This document shows positions 26,216-34,402 of a stretch of DNA of 64,000 nucleotides, in pieces. The stretch comes from JAHWKI01 sp035513575 (GTDB taxonomy: Bacteria > Gemmatimonadota > Gemmatimonadetes > Longimicrobiales > RSA9). Location: NCBI GenBank assembly GCA_035513575.1, contig DATKBW010000121.1, positions 1 to 64,000 of the forward strand, read 5' to 3'. Position numbers and translations under genes: made by a program. A model generated the notes under the pieces. That model saw only the letters and a program-made list of their open reading frames with translations, ran no database searches and was not told where the DNA came from. Position 1 is the stretch's first letter, and every line of letters starts with the position of its first letter.

Positions 26216-26232
26216 GAGCGTCCCCGCCCGCC

Positions 26233-26260
26233 GCAACAATTCCCGCGCACAGAACCCGAG
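26233..26260 (-). repeat. Dispersed repeat copy D
   Basis: GCAACAATTCCCGCG is exact; later bases vary (CACAGAACCCGAG). It is directly followed by copy E, sharing the GAG/GCAAC junction, in an 85-bp gap between convergent genes. Confidence 0.75.
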
Positions 26261-26288
26261 CAACAATTCCAGCGCACAGAACGCGAGC
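26260..26288 (-). repeat. Dispersed repeat copy E
   Basis: Tandem with copy D in the same orientation. It reads GCAACAATTCC then AGCGCACAGAACGCGAGCG, with several changes. It is the only head-to-tail pair without a spacer. Confidence 0.7.
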
Positions 26289-26300
26289 GCCGCGCGCGCC

Positions 26301-27902
26301 TCACCGCGCGTAGCCGGCCGGGCAGACCTCGAAGCTCAGCGACGCCGGCCGCTGCACCCCGGCGGGCGGCGGTTCGGGCTCCACGGCTGGCGGTCCCGCG
26401 GCCGGCGCCGGAAGGATCCCCAGGAGCACTGCCTCCTGTCCCTCCACCTCGATGGCCTGGACGGCGCAGAACCGGTGGGGGTTCGCCGCCACCAGCGGCA
26501 GCAGGTAGGCCGCCGCGACGGCCCCCAGGCGATCCAGGACCACGTACCGCGCCCCGGCACGCTCCGCTTCCTCGAAGAGCGCGCCCGGCCGGGTCGTGAA
26601 GGGGTAGGCGCGTCCGGGCACGCCGGAGAAGAAATGGAAGAAGGTGGGCTTCCGGGAGAGCACCGCCGCGCCGTCCGGCAGCCGCCCGTCCGTCCAGCGG
26701 GCGAGCGCCAGGAAGCTCCGCAGGTCCGGGTGCAGGCACCGGCTGGGGAACTCCGACGCCGCCTCGCGGCACGCGGCGCCCCAGGCCTGCTGCGCCACCA
26801 GGGCGGGGGTGGCGAAGATGAGGACCAGCGCGACGCCGCCGAGCCGCACCATGGACGGGACCCGCTCCGGCAACACCCCCGCCCCCTCGGCGGCATAAAG
26901 CAGCAGGACCGGGAGGATGGGGAGGATGAGGCGGTCCGCTGCCCAGGGAGCTGGCCATGCCAGGACGAGCCCGAGGTAGAGCGGCAGCATCAGCTCCGGC
27001 ACCCCCGGCGACCGTACGCGCCGCGCCCACCCCACCGCGGCCAGCGCGACGAGCCCGCCGGCCACGAGGTCGGCGATCACGCCGTCCGCCCCGGCCAGCA
27101 GGGCCATGAGGATGCCGAAAGCGTAGAGCCGTCCGTTCTCCCGTACCCGGTCGAGGAGCCCGCCGATGCCAATGGTCCCCTGGTCCGGCGCGTAGGGGTT
27201 GGCCAGCCACAGGTCGGAGGCGTAGGGCACGTCCGTGCCCCGGGCGCGCAGGGTCCACAGGACGGCGAGGCAGACCAGGAGGCCCAGCACCCCCGCCGCC
27301 GCGGCCCAGCGGCGCCGGAGCGCGAGCCAGAGCGCCACGGCCACCACGAGGGGGATCCCGGCGGCCCGCAGGAGGAGCGCCGCGAACGCGAGGGCGGCCG
27401 CGGGGAGCGGGCGATCGCGGGCGGCGAACCAGAGTGCGCCCATCGTCGCGGCCCAGAACGGCACGTCGGAGAGGATCCAGTAGCTGTTCTCGACGACGCC
27501 GGGGGCGATGGCCACGAGGAGCCCGGCGCCGAGGGCCATGCCGGGCTCGCCGCGCGCCCGCATCCATCGATAGGAGAGCGCCACGGCGAGCGCCGATGTG
27601 AGGACCACCAGGGTCTTCAGCGCGGTCCATGAGGTGATCCCCACGGCCATCGCCGCGGCCAGCAGGGCGGGGAATCCCGGCGGATACTGGGCGTGGGGTC
27701 CGCCCGCCGGGTCCCAGAGCTGGAGGTAGGCGCCGAGGTCCACGAGCGACCCGGCGAGGGTGAGGTAGGCGACATTGTCGCCGCCCGAGTGGGGCGTGGG
27801 GTCGAAGGCGAGCCCGGCGAGGAGGAGATGAACGGCGGCGAGCCCCGCCGCGAGGGCGGCGGGAGGCGCGGTCGTCAGCCGCGTCCATCCGGACCTGATC
27901 AA
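26301..27902 (-). CDS. GT39-like multi-pass glycosyltransferase
   Basis: The 533-residue protein starts at TTG 27902, overlapping the nagZ stop by 4 bp. It has about ten membrane helices. The first loop carries DPTPHSGGDNVAYLTLAGSL, resembling the acidic first-loop pocket of ArnT/PMT-type (GT39) enzymes that use polyprenyl-phosphate sugars. The C-terminus has a soluble domain, with an end rich in Pro and Ala. Being last in the murQ-anmK-nagZ operon suggests a link to cell-wall sugars, but it could modify lipid or protein. Substrate unknown. Confidence 0.72.
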   Translation of the reverse strand: MIRSGWTRLTTAPPAALAAGLAAVHLLLAGLAFDPTPHSGGDNVAYLTLAGSLVDLGAYLQLWDPAGGPHAQYPPGFPALLAAAMAVGITSWTALKTLVVLTSALAVALSYRWMRARGEPGMALGAGLLVAIAPGVVENSYWILSDVPFWAATMGALWFAARDRPLPAAALAFAALLLRAAGIPLVVAVALWLALRRRWAAAAGVLGLLVCLAVLWTLRARGTDVPYASDLWLANPYAPDQGTIGIGGLLDRVRENGRLYAFGILMALLAGADGVIADLVAGGLVALAAVGWARRVRSPGVPELMLPLYLGLVLAWPAPWAADRLILPILPVLLLYAAEGAGVLPERVPSMVRLGGVALVLIFATPALVAQQAWGAACREAASEFPSRCLHPDLRSFLALARWTDGRLPDGAAVLSRKPTFFHFFSGVPGRAYPFTTRPGALFEEAERAGARYVVLDRLGAVAAAYLLPLVAANPHRFCAVQAIEVEGQEAVLLGILPAPAAGPPAVEPEPPPAGVQRPASLSFEVCPAGYAR

Positions 27903-29395
27903 CGCGGGGACGGCTCCGTCGGGTCGGGGTTCGCCGCGAGCCACCGTGCCGCCGCCCGCTGCATGATCGCTTCCCCGCCCCAGGCGCCGAGGAGGTGCGG
28001 ACCGGGGGTCTCCGTGGCCATGCGGGGGTGGCCGAAGAGGACGACGGTCGCGCCCCGGGGCTCGACCACCGCGGCGGCCACGGTCTCGACCGCCTCCGCG
28101 CTCAGCCCCGGCCGCCCCTTGAAGCCCTTGATGTCGGCGTAAAGGGCGATGATGACGGGGACCCCACCCGTGGGCCGCCCGACTTCCCGGACGTGCACCC
28201 CGGCCCCCCGCAGCGCCTCCGGGAACGCCGCGCGGGAGCCGGGCGGGAACGGCCCGCCGACGTCGTCGTCCACGGTCATCACCTCCACCGACCCGGCACA
28301 GCGGGGCTGGCCGCGGAGCGGCGCTACGGCGCGTCCGGCGAGCCCGAGCGCCCACGCGGCATCGCTGTCGCTCCCCCACGGGCGGGTCCCTTCCCCGCCG
28401 GCCCCGCCGGCGCGCGCGCTCGATCGCTCATCGAGCCGCTCCGCGGCCGCGCGGATCCGCTCCAGCGACGCGGTCACGCGGTCCTCCGTCAGCTCGCCGC
28501 CGCGGGCGGCCTCCAGCGCCGCCGCCGCCTGCTCCGGTTCCCGGACGTAGAGGAGGGCGTCGCAGCCGGCCGCGAGGGCGCGGACGGCCGCCTCGGGCTC
28601 GCCCCCGCCGCCCTGGACTCCCTTCATGTTGAGGGCGTCCGTGACGATCAGACCGACGAACCCCATGCGCTCGCGGAGGAGACCGGTGAGGATGGGCCGG
28701 GAGAGGGTCGCGGGGAGCCCGGACGGGTCCAGCGCCGGGTAGGCGACGTGGGCGGTCATCATGGAGTCCACCCCCGCGCCAATGGCGGCGCGGAAGGGTC
28801 GGAGGTCCGTCGCCAGGTCGTCCTCGCCCACGTCGACGGTGGGGAGCGCCAGGTGCGAGTCGGACGTGGTGCGGCCGTGGCCGGGGAAATGCTTGGCGCA
28901 GGCCAGCGCCCCGGCCTCCCGACACCCCTCGATCCAGGCGACGACGTGCCGCGACGCCCGCTCCGGGTCCGCCCCGAACGCGCGGCTGCCGACGATGGGA
29001 TTCTCGGGCTCCAGGTCCAGGTCCGCGACGGGGGCGAACACCCAGTCGATCCCCATGGCCAGCGCCTCCCGGGCGGTCAGCTCGCCCGCCCGGCGGGTGA
29101 GCTCCAGGTCGTCCAGCTCCGCCAGGACGGCCGGGGGCGGGAGCGCAGTGGCGCCGGGGAACTGCTGGCCCGCACCGCGCTCCAGGTCCGCGCCGATCAG
29201 AACCGGATGGCGGCTCCGCTCCCGCAGCTCGCCCGTGAGATCCCGCACCGCGTCCGCGGGCCCGCCGAAGATGATCCACCCACCGACGCCGAGCTCGAGC
29301 CCCTTCTCGATGGCGGGGCGGTAGGCGTCGTAGGAGCCGTCTTCGGCGCTCCAGCGGACGGGCGGAAAAAGCAGCCGGGCGGCGCGCGTGGTCAT
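27899..29395 (-). CDS. nagZ: Beta-N-acetylhexosaminidase (GH3)
   Basis: The GH3 enzyme removes GlcNAc from anhydro-muropeptides in peptidoglycan recycling. The 498-residue protein has KHFPGHGRTTSDSH, the NagZ loop with the general-acid His/Asp pair, and VTDALNMKGV, with the nucleophile Asp. After the barrel there is an additional C-terminal domain of about 150 residues, like the alpha/beta domain of two-domain GH3 proteins, so it is longer than E. coli NagZ. No signal peptide: cytoplasmic. Start and stop overlap neighbours by 4 bp each way. Confidence 0.92.
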   Translation of the reverse strand: MTTRAARLLFPPVRWSAEDGSYDAYRPAIEKGLELGVGGWIIFGGPADAVRDLTGELRERSRHPVLIGADLERGAGQQFPGATALPPPAVLAELDDLELTRRAGELTAREALAMGIDWVFAPVADLDLEPENPIVGSRAFGADPERASRHVVAWIEGCREAGALACAKHFPGHGRTTSDSHLALPTVDVGEDDLATDLRPFRAAIGAGVDSMMTAHVAYPALDPSGLPATLSRPILTGLLRERMGFVGLIVTDALNMKGVQGGGGEPEAAVRALAAGCDALLYVREPEQAAAALEAARGGELTEDRVTASLERIRAAAERLDERSSARAGGAGGEGTRPWGSDSDAAWALGLAGRAVAPLRGQPRCAGSVEVMTVDDDVGGPFPPGSRAAFPEALRGAGVHVREVGRPTGGVPVIIALYADIKGFKGRPGLSAEAVETVAAAVVEPRGATVVLFGHPRMATETPGPHLLGAWGGEAIMQRAAARWLAANPDPTEPSPR

Positions 29396-30585
29396 CGGTC
29401 CTCGGGGGTGCGGTCGTCGTGGAGGCGATGCCGGCCGGGGCCCCGGCCGGGCGTGTAGCTGCCGAGGACGCGGGCCCCCGAGGCGCCGGTGACCTCCGGC
29501 ACGTTGCCGGGCCGGCCCATGGCGTGGGCCCACGCCAGCACGGCGAAGGCGATCGCCTCCTTGGCTTCCGGCGGGAAGCCCAGCGCATCCCCCGTGCGAA
29601 CGGGCACGGGGTCCAGACGCGACCGGAGCATCTCCACCAGCGCCGGGTTGCGCCCGCCGCCCCCGCTCACCAGCACCTCGCCGGCCTCGCCGGGATCGGC
29701 CCAGCGGCGGACCCCCTCGGCGATGGTGGCGGCGGTGAGGGCGGTCAGCGTGGCGATCAGGTCCGCCCAGCCATCGCGGTCCGCCGGTCGGCGTCGCTCG
29801 ACCAGCGTCTGGACGTAGGCCCGGCCGTAGGCCTCGCGGCCGGTGGACTTGGGCGGCGCGCGGTGGAAGAAGGGGTCCTCCATGAGCTCGGCCAGGAAAG
29901 CCTCGTCCACCGCGCCGCGCCGGGCCCACCCGCCCTCGGCGTCGAAGGTGAGCTCGCCGTTCGTCGCCAGCTCCACGGCCGTGTCGATCAGCGCGTTGCC
30001 GGGGCCCGTGTCGAACGCGATGATCGGCACGTCGGAGCCACGGGGCGGCAGCCGCGTGAGGTTCGCCATCCCCCCGATGTTCTGCAGGATGCGGACGTGG
30101 TCCGCGGTGAACAGGAGCTGGTCCACCCAGGAGACCAGCGGTGCGCCCTCCCCGCCCGCCGCCATGTCGCGACTGCGGAAATCGCTGACCACGTCGATCC
30201 CGGTCCGCTCCGCGATGGTGGCGGGACACCCCAGCTGGAGCGTGGAGCCGCGCATGCCCTCCCGGGGCGGCTGGTGCCACACCGTCTGGCCGTGGGACCC
30301 GACCAGGTCGACGTCACGCAGGCTCACGTCGGCGGCCCGGCACACCCGCAGCACCGCCTCCGCGAACCACTCCCCCAGCCGAGCGTGCGTGCGGGCCAGG
30401 TGCGCGGCGTCGCCCTCCAGGATGGCGTCGTGGATCTCCTCGCGCCGGCCCCGCGGATACGGGAGCGTGTCGAAGGCGACCAGTCGCCAGGCGATCTCAT
30501 CCCCATCCTCGGTCCCGTCGATCTCGATGAGCGCGGCATCGATCCCATCCAGGGAGGTGCCGGACATGAGACCGACGACCCTCAC
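29392..30585 (-). CDS. anmK: Anhydro-N-acetylmuramic acid kinase
   Basis: AnmK opens and phosphorylates anhMurNAc to MurNAc-6-phosphate. The 397-residue protein has the signature MSGTSLDGID (phosphate loop), VGSHGQTVWH, DTGPGNALID and SGGGGRNP, all typical of the family. The start is GTG at 30585, overlapping the murQ stop by 4 bp (GTGA). Its product feeds MurQ, encoded just upstream. The C-terminal 25 residues are extra and basic. Confidence 0.95.
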   Translation of the reverse strand: MRVVGLMSGTSLDGIDAALIEIDGTEDGDEIAWRLVAFDTLPYPRGRREEIHDAILEGDAAHLARTHARLGEWFAEAVLRVCRAADVSLRDVDLVGSHGQTVWHQPPREGMRGSTLQLGCPATIAERTGIDVVSDFRSRDMAAGGEGAPLVSWVDQLLFTADHVRILQNIGGMANLTRLPPRGSDVPIIAFDTGPGNALIDTAVELATNGELTFDAEGGWARRGAVDEAFLAELMEDPFFHRAPPKSTGREAYGRAYVQTLVERRRPADRDGWADLIATLTALTAATIAEGVRRWADPGEAGEVLVSGGGGRNPALVEMLRSRLDPVPVRTGDALGFPPEAKEAIAFAVLAWAHAMGRPGNVPEVTGASGARVLGSYTPGRGPGRHRLHDDRTPEDR

Positions 30586-31553
30586 GACGCCCCCAGCCGT
30601 CCGGTGACGCGGGTGATCACGCCGCCGGCCTCGTCCAGGCGGCGGCGGGCCTCGGCCCGATCGACCTCCAGGCGACCCATCACGATGGCGGTCTTCACGT
30701 GCCCGTCCGCCTCCTCCAGCAGCTGCTCGGCCGCCGGCCGGTCGACGCCCAGCGTCTCCATCAGGATGCGCTCGCCCCGGTCCCGGAGCTTCTGGCAGGT
30801 GACCTGGAGGTCCACCATGAGGTTCCCGTAAACCTTGCCGAGGCGGACCATCGCGGCGGTCGTGATGGTGTTCAGCACCATCTTCGTGGCGGTGCCCGCC
30901 TTCATGCGCGTGGAGCCGGTGATCACCTCGGGGCCGACGAGCGGCGCGATCACGACGTCGTGGGTCTTCTCCAGCTCCTCCGACGGGTACGTGCAGAGGA
31001 GGAAGCCGGTGAACGCGCCCCGCTCACGGGCACGGGCCAGGGCGCCGTGGACGTACGGTGTCGTCCCGCTGCTGGCGATGCCGAGGACGAAGTCGTCCGG
31101 GCCGACCTCGAGGCGGTCCATCTCCGCGGCGCCGTCCTCCGGGTGGTCCTCCGCCCCCTCCTGCGCCCGCACCAGGGCCTCGCGGCCCCCGGCGATGACG
31201 CCCTGCACCATCCGCGGGTCCGTCCCGTAGGTGGGCGGCATCTCGGAGGAGTCCAGCACGCCCAGACGACCCGACGTCCCCGCCCCCACGTAGACCAGCC
31301 GGCCACCCCGGCGGAAGCATTCGACGACCAGATCGATGCAGTGGCCGACCTCGCGGCGCTCCTCCGCCACCGCCTCCGCGACCATGCGGTCCTCGGCGAT
31401 GATCAGGTCGACGATCTCCAGCGTCGAAAGCTGATCGATGCGGGCGCTCCGGGGATTGCGCTGCTCCGTGAGCCGCCCATCCCCGGCGGGCGCCCCCGCC
31501 GGAGCGTCGACGCCCTCCTCCCGTTTGCTGTCTCCCGCCTGGTTCCGGTACAT
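30582..31553 (-). CDS. murQ: N-acetylmuramic acid 6-phosphate etherase
   Basis: MurQ cuts the lactyl ether of MurNAc-6-P to give GlcNAc-6-P. The 323-residue protein has the SIS-fold motifs GAGTSGRLGVLDSSE, IASSGTTPYV and GSTRMKAGTATKMVLN, and RNPRSARID at the start of the conserved part. It is slightly longer than the usual 300 residues because of an N-terminal 20-residue extension; a later start is possible. It heads an operon with anmK, nagZ and a membrane glycosyltransferase, linked by 4-bp overlaps. It diverges from the amidohydrolase gene with only 36 bp between starts. Confidence 0.94.
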   Translation of the reverse strand: MYRNQAGDSKREEGVDAPAGAPAGDGRLTEQRNPRSARIDQLSTLEIVDLIIAEDRMVAEAVAEERREVGHCIDLVVECFRRGGRLVYVGAGTSGRLGVLDSSEMPPTYGTDPRMVQGVIAGGREALVRAQEGAEDHPEDGAAEMDRLEVGPDDFVLGIASSGTTPYVHGALARARERGAFTGFLLCTYPSEELEKTHDVVIAPLVGPEVITGSTRMKAGTATKMVLNTITTAAMVRLGKVYGNLMVDLQVTCQKLRDRGERILMETLGVDRPAAEQLLEEADGHVKTAIVMGRLEVDRAEARRRLDEAGGVITRVTGRLGAS

Positions 31554-31589
31554 TCGGCCGGTCTCGAAAGTATCCCTCACCCGCGTCCC

Positions 31590-32774
31590 ATGCGAGACTT
31601 CCTCCACCACGCTCGCAGCATCCAGGCCGATCTGGTCGCCCTGCGCCGCGATTTGCACCGCCACCCGGAGCTTTCCTTTCGCGAAGTCCGCACCGCCGGG
31701 GTGGCCGCGGACGCCGTCGAGCACGCCGGGCTCGACGTCCGCCGCGGCGTGGGCGGGACCGGGGTCGTCGCCGAGCTGCGCACCGGCGACGGGCCGGTGG
31801 TGGTCCTCCGGGCCGACATGGACGCGCTGCCCATCCGCGAGGCCAACGACGTGGAGTACCGCTCCACGGTGGACGGGGCCATGCATGCCTGCGGCCACGA
31901 CGCCCACACGGCCATGCTCGTCGGCGCCGCCCGGCTCCTTGCCGCCGGCGCCGAGGCGGGGGAGCTGCCGGCGGGCACCGTCCGGCTGCTCTTCCAGCCC
32001 GCCGAGGAGAAGGCGGACGCCGACAACCGCTCCGGCGCCGTCCACCTCGTGGAGGCCGGGGCGATGGAGGGCGTGAGCGCGGCTTTCGCCCTGCACGTGG
32101 GGCCGCACCTGCCCGCCGGGAAGATCTTCACCCGCGAGGGCGCGATCATGGCCGGCTCGGACACGTTCACCGCCCATGTCATCGGCGAGAGCAGCCACGG
32201 CGCCCGTCCGGAGGAGGGTGTGGACGCGCTGGTCCTCGCCGCCCACGTGATCCTCGCCGCCCAGCTCGGCGTCGCGCGCCGGATCTCGCCCATGCAGCAG
32301 GGCGTCCTCACCATCGGCACGGTCCGGGGCGGCGCGGCGGAGAACGTGATCGCCGACCGCGTCTCCATGGACGGCACACTCCGCTACTTCGATCCCGACG
32401 TCCGCAGGCGGCTCCGGGCCGCGCTCGAGGGGGCGCTCGGGGTGGCGGAGTCCCTGGGCGGCCGGACGGAGCTCGAGCTCCGGGAGGGATACCCGCCCAC
32501 CATCAACGACGGCCCGCTTGCCGCCCTCGCCATGGACGCCGCCCGCGACCTGCTCGGGGAGGACGGCGTCTGGGATGCCGAGCCGATGATGGGCACCGAG
32601 GACTTCGCGGTCCTGCTCCGGCAGGCGCCCGGGGCGCTGCTCTGGCTCGGCGCCGCCCCGCCCGACCGCCCCCGTGAGCTCCACCGCCCGGACATGGACA
32701 TCGACGAGTCCGTGCTCCCCATCGGCGCGGCCGTGCTCGCGGCCTGCGCGGCGCGCGCGCTGGAGCGGCGCTAG
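31590..32774 (+). CDS. M20D-family amidohydrolase
   Basis: The 394-residue enzyme belongs to the M20D group (hippurate, IAA-amino acid and N-acyl amino acid hydrolases). Metal and catalytic residues are visible: MHACGHDAHTAML (Cys/His/Asp), FQPAEEKA (Glu pair), LHVGPH and LHRPDMDIDES near the end. The lid domain lies at about 185-300. No signal peptide, so cytoplasmic. It is transcribed divergently from murQ, so a link to murein peptide or N-acyl amino acid turnover is possible, but substrate is unknown. Confidence 0.88.
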   Translation: MRDFLHHARSIQADLVALRRDLHRHPELSFREVRTAGVAADAVEHAGLDVRRGVGGTGVVAELRTGDGPVVVLRADMDALPIREANDVEYRSTVDGAMHACGHDAHTAMLVGAARLLAAGAEAGELPAGTVRLLFQPAEEKADADNRSGAVHLVEAGAMEGVSAAFALHVGPHLPAGKIFTREGAIMAGSDTFTAHVIGESSHGARPEEGVDALVLAAHVILAAQLGVARRISPMQQGVLTIGTVRGGAAENVIADRVSMDGTLRYFDPDVRRRLRAALEGALGVAESLGGRTELELREGYPPTINDGPLAALAMDAARDLLGEDGVWDAEPMMGTEDFAVLLRQAPGALLWLGAAPPDRPRELHRPDMDIDESVLPIGAAVLAACAARALERR

Positions 32775-32791
32775 AGACTCCCCGTCCCGGG

Positions 32792-33433
32792 CTAGGTGCC
32801 GAAGCGGACGCCGACCTCGAGGTGGCCGTGGTTGACGGTGTTGTCATCCACACCCTCGGACTGGTGGAACGCCCACCAGCGGTTCCACTCCAGGAACAGC
32901 GCGAGATTCGGGGTGTGCCGGTACTCCAGCCCGCCCCCGCCGCGCAGCGCCGGGTCCGTGTCCCACCGCTCGAGGCCGGGGATCCCGTACGTCAGGGCGC
33001 CGATCCCGCCGGACAGGTACGTGAAGAACCCGCCGCCACCGCCGCCCAGCCGGCCGGCGAGCATGGTGCTGAGCAGGTGCGCGCGGCCGTCGGCCACCAG
33101 GGAGTCGGTGGTGAGGTAGCGGACCTCGTGGCGCATCGGCGCATAGCCGACCTCGAGCCCGGCGATCAGGCTGCCACCGAACACGCGCTGCGCCGTCACC
33201 CCGAAGACGGGGCTGGTCCCGAAGTCCCACCGGGTCCCGCTCTCCCCGTCCCGCACCGTCCCCGGGTCCATGAAGATGCCACCCCACGCGGAGATCCACG
33301 TGTTCTGCGCCGACGCGGCCGCGGGGAAGGCAGCGCCCCCCACCCCGGCCGCGATCAGCGCCACCAGCGCGCCCCGGGTCGCCGCCCTCACCGCGGCAGT
33401 CCGGGCCCGGCTCCGTGATGGCTCCAGCGTCAC
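32792..33433 (-). CDS. Small outer-membrane beta-barrel protein
   Basis: The 213-residue protein has a signal peptide ending PAAASAQ (about residue 42), then alternating strands with aromatic belts (TWISAWGGIFMD, LIAGLEVGYAP, LALFLEWNRWWAF) and a final HLEVGVRFG. This is typical of eight-stranded OmpW/opacity-type barrels, although the end is Gly-Thr rather than aromatic. The GTG start overlaps the upstream lipoprotein gene's stop by 4 bp, so they are coupled. Confidence 0.75.
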   Translation of the reverse strand: MTLEPSRSRARTAAVRAATRGALVALIAAGVGGAAFPAAASAQNTWISAWGGIFMDPGTVRDGESGTRWDFGTSPVFGVTAQRVFGGSLIAGLEVGYAPMRHEVRYLTTDSLVADGRAHLLSTMLAGRLGGGGGGFFTYLSGGIGALTYGIPGLERWDTDPALRGGGGLEYRHTPNLALFLEWNRWWAFHQSEGVDDNTVNHGHLEVGVRFGT

Positions 33434-34275
33434 CCGCTCACCGTCCTGGTGATGGTGATCGGCTGCTCCAGGCGGATCACCACTTCGGCGCCCTGCGGGA
33501 GCACCGCGTCCACGTCGGCGGTCCCCATGGCGATGGCGGTGCCCGCCGCCGCGCCGATGGCGGCGCCCTTCAGCGTGGACTCCGTGTCCTTGCCGAGCAC
33601 CTGCCCGAGGATGGCGCCCGCCGCGGCGCCGGCCGCGATCTTCCCGGCGGTCTCCGCGCCGGACGTGCGCCCCTTCTGCTGCACGTCCGCGCGCTCGACG
33701 CTGGCCTGGAGCGGGTAGCTCTGGCCGCCGAACGAGATCGCCTCGAACGCCAGCTTGATGGCCGCCGTCTGCCCCACCCGCGTCGATGGCGCGACGGCCG
33801 TCACGCGACCGCGTACGGTCGCGCCCGCGGGCACGATCACGTTCCCGGCGGCGTCCACGATCGGGGCCGTGAGGGTCGCCGTGAAGGCGTCCCCCGCCCT
33901 GCTCGTCCCGGTGGACAGCTGGTCGTTCATCCGGATCGCGACGGTCGTCCCGGTCGGCACGGTCTGCGTCACCGTGCGCGGCTGGGGCGCCGAGGGCCGG
34001 GGCTGCGTGCGCGGCTGCGTCGCTTGCCGGGGCGTCGTCTGACGGGGCGTCGTGCTCGACGGCTGCTGCGGCCCGGCGGGCGCGGCGGCCTCGCCGGCGG
34101 CCGTGTCCTCGAACGTGGGCGGCAGGGTGTCCCCCTGCAGCGCCAGGTCCAGGTCGCGGTCGAGCTCGTCCTGCTCCAGCGCCGACCGGTCGTCGGCATC
34201 GTCGCCGCACGCCGCGGGCGCGATGGCGAGGGGGATGGCGAGCAGCAGCGCGAAAATGCGTGTGTGGCGTTCCAT
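33430..34275 (-). CDS. Lipoprotein with glycine-zipper segment
   Basis: The 281-residue protein has a signal peptide ending in the lipobox APAAC (Cys23). A disordered Pro/Thr/Gln-rich segment (70-105) follows, then a beta-rich domain with VPAGATVRGRVTAV, like the TrbI/VirB10 C-terminal fold used in envelope proteins. A glycine-zipper (GKIAAGAAAGAILGQVLG and AAIGAAAGTAIAMG) can insert in or span membrane. AGGAGG lies upstream of the ATG. It is translationally coupled to the barrel protein, so both may act in the outer membrane. Confidence 0.75.
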   Translation of the reverse strand: MERHTRIFALLLAIPLAIAPAACGDDADDRSALEQDELDRDLDLALQGDTLPPTFEDTAAGEAAAPAGPQQPSSTTPRQTTPRQATQPRTQPRPSAPQPRTVTQTVPTGTTVAIRMNDQLSTGTSRAGDAFTATLTAPIVDAAGNVIVPAGATVRGRVTAVAPSTRVGQTAAIKLAFEAISFGGQSYPLQASVERADVQQKGRTSGAETAGKIAAGAAAGAILGQVLGKDTESTLKGAAIGAAAGTAIAMGTADVDAVLPQGAEVVIRLEQPITITRTVSG

Positions 34276-34402
34276 GTCGGAACCTCCTGTTTTCCTGCTT
34301 GTCCGGGGCGTTGAAAGCCGTTAGCCTTCGGCAAGCGATGTGCCACCGAAGGCCGCACCCGGTTGTACCCGGACTGCGGCCTTTCGCTCCACCGGACGGG
34401 CC

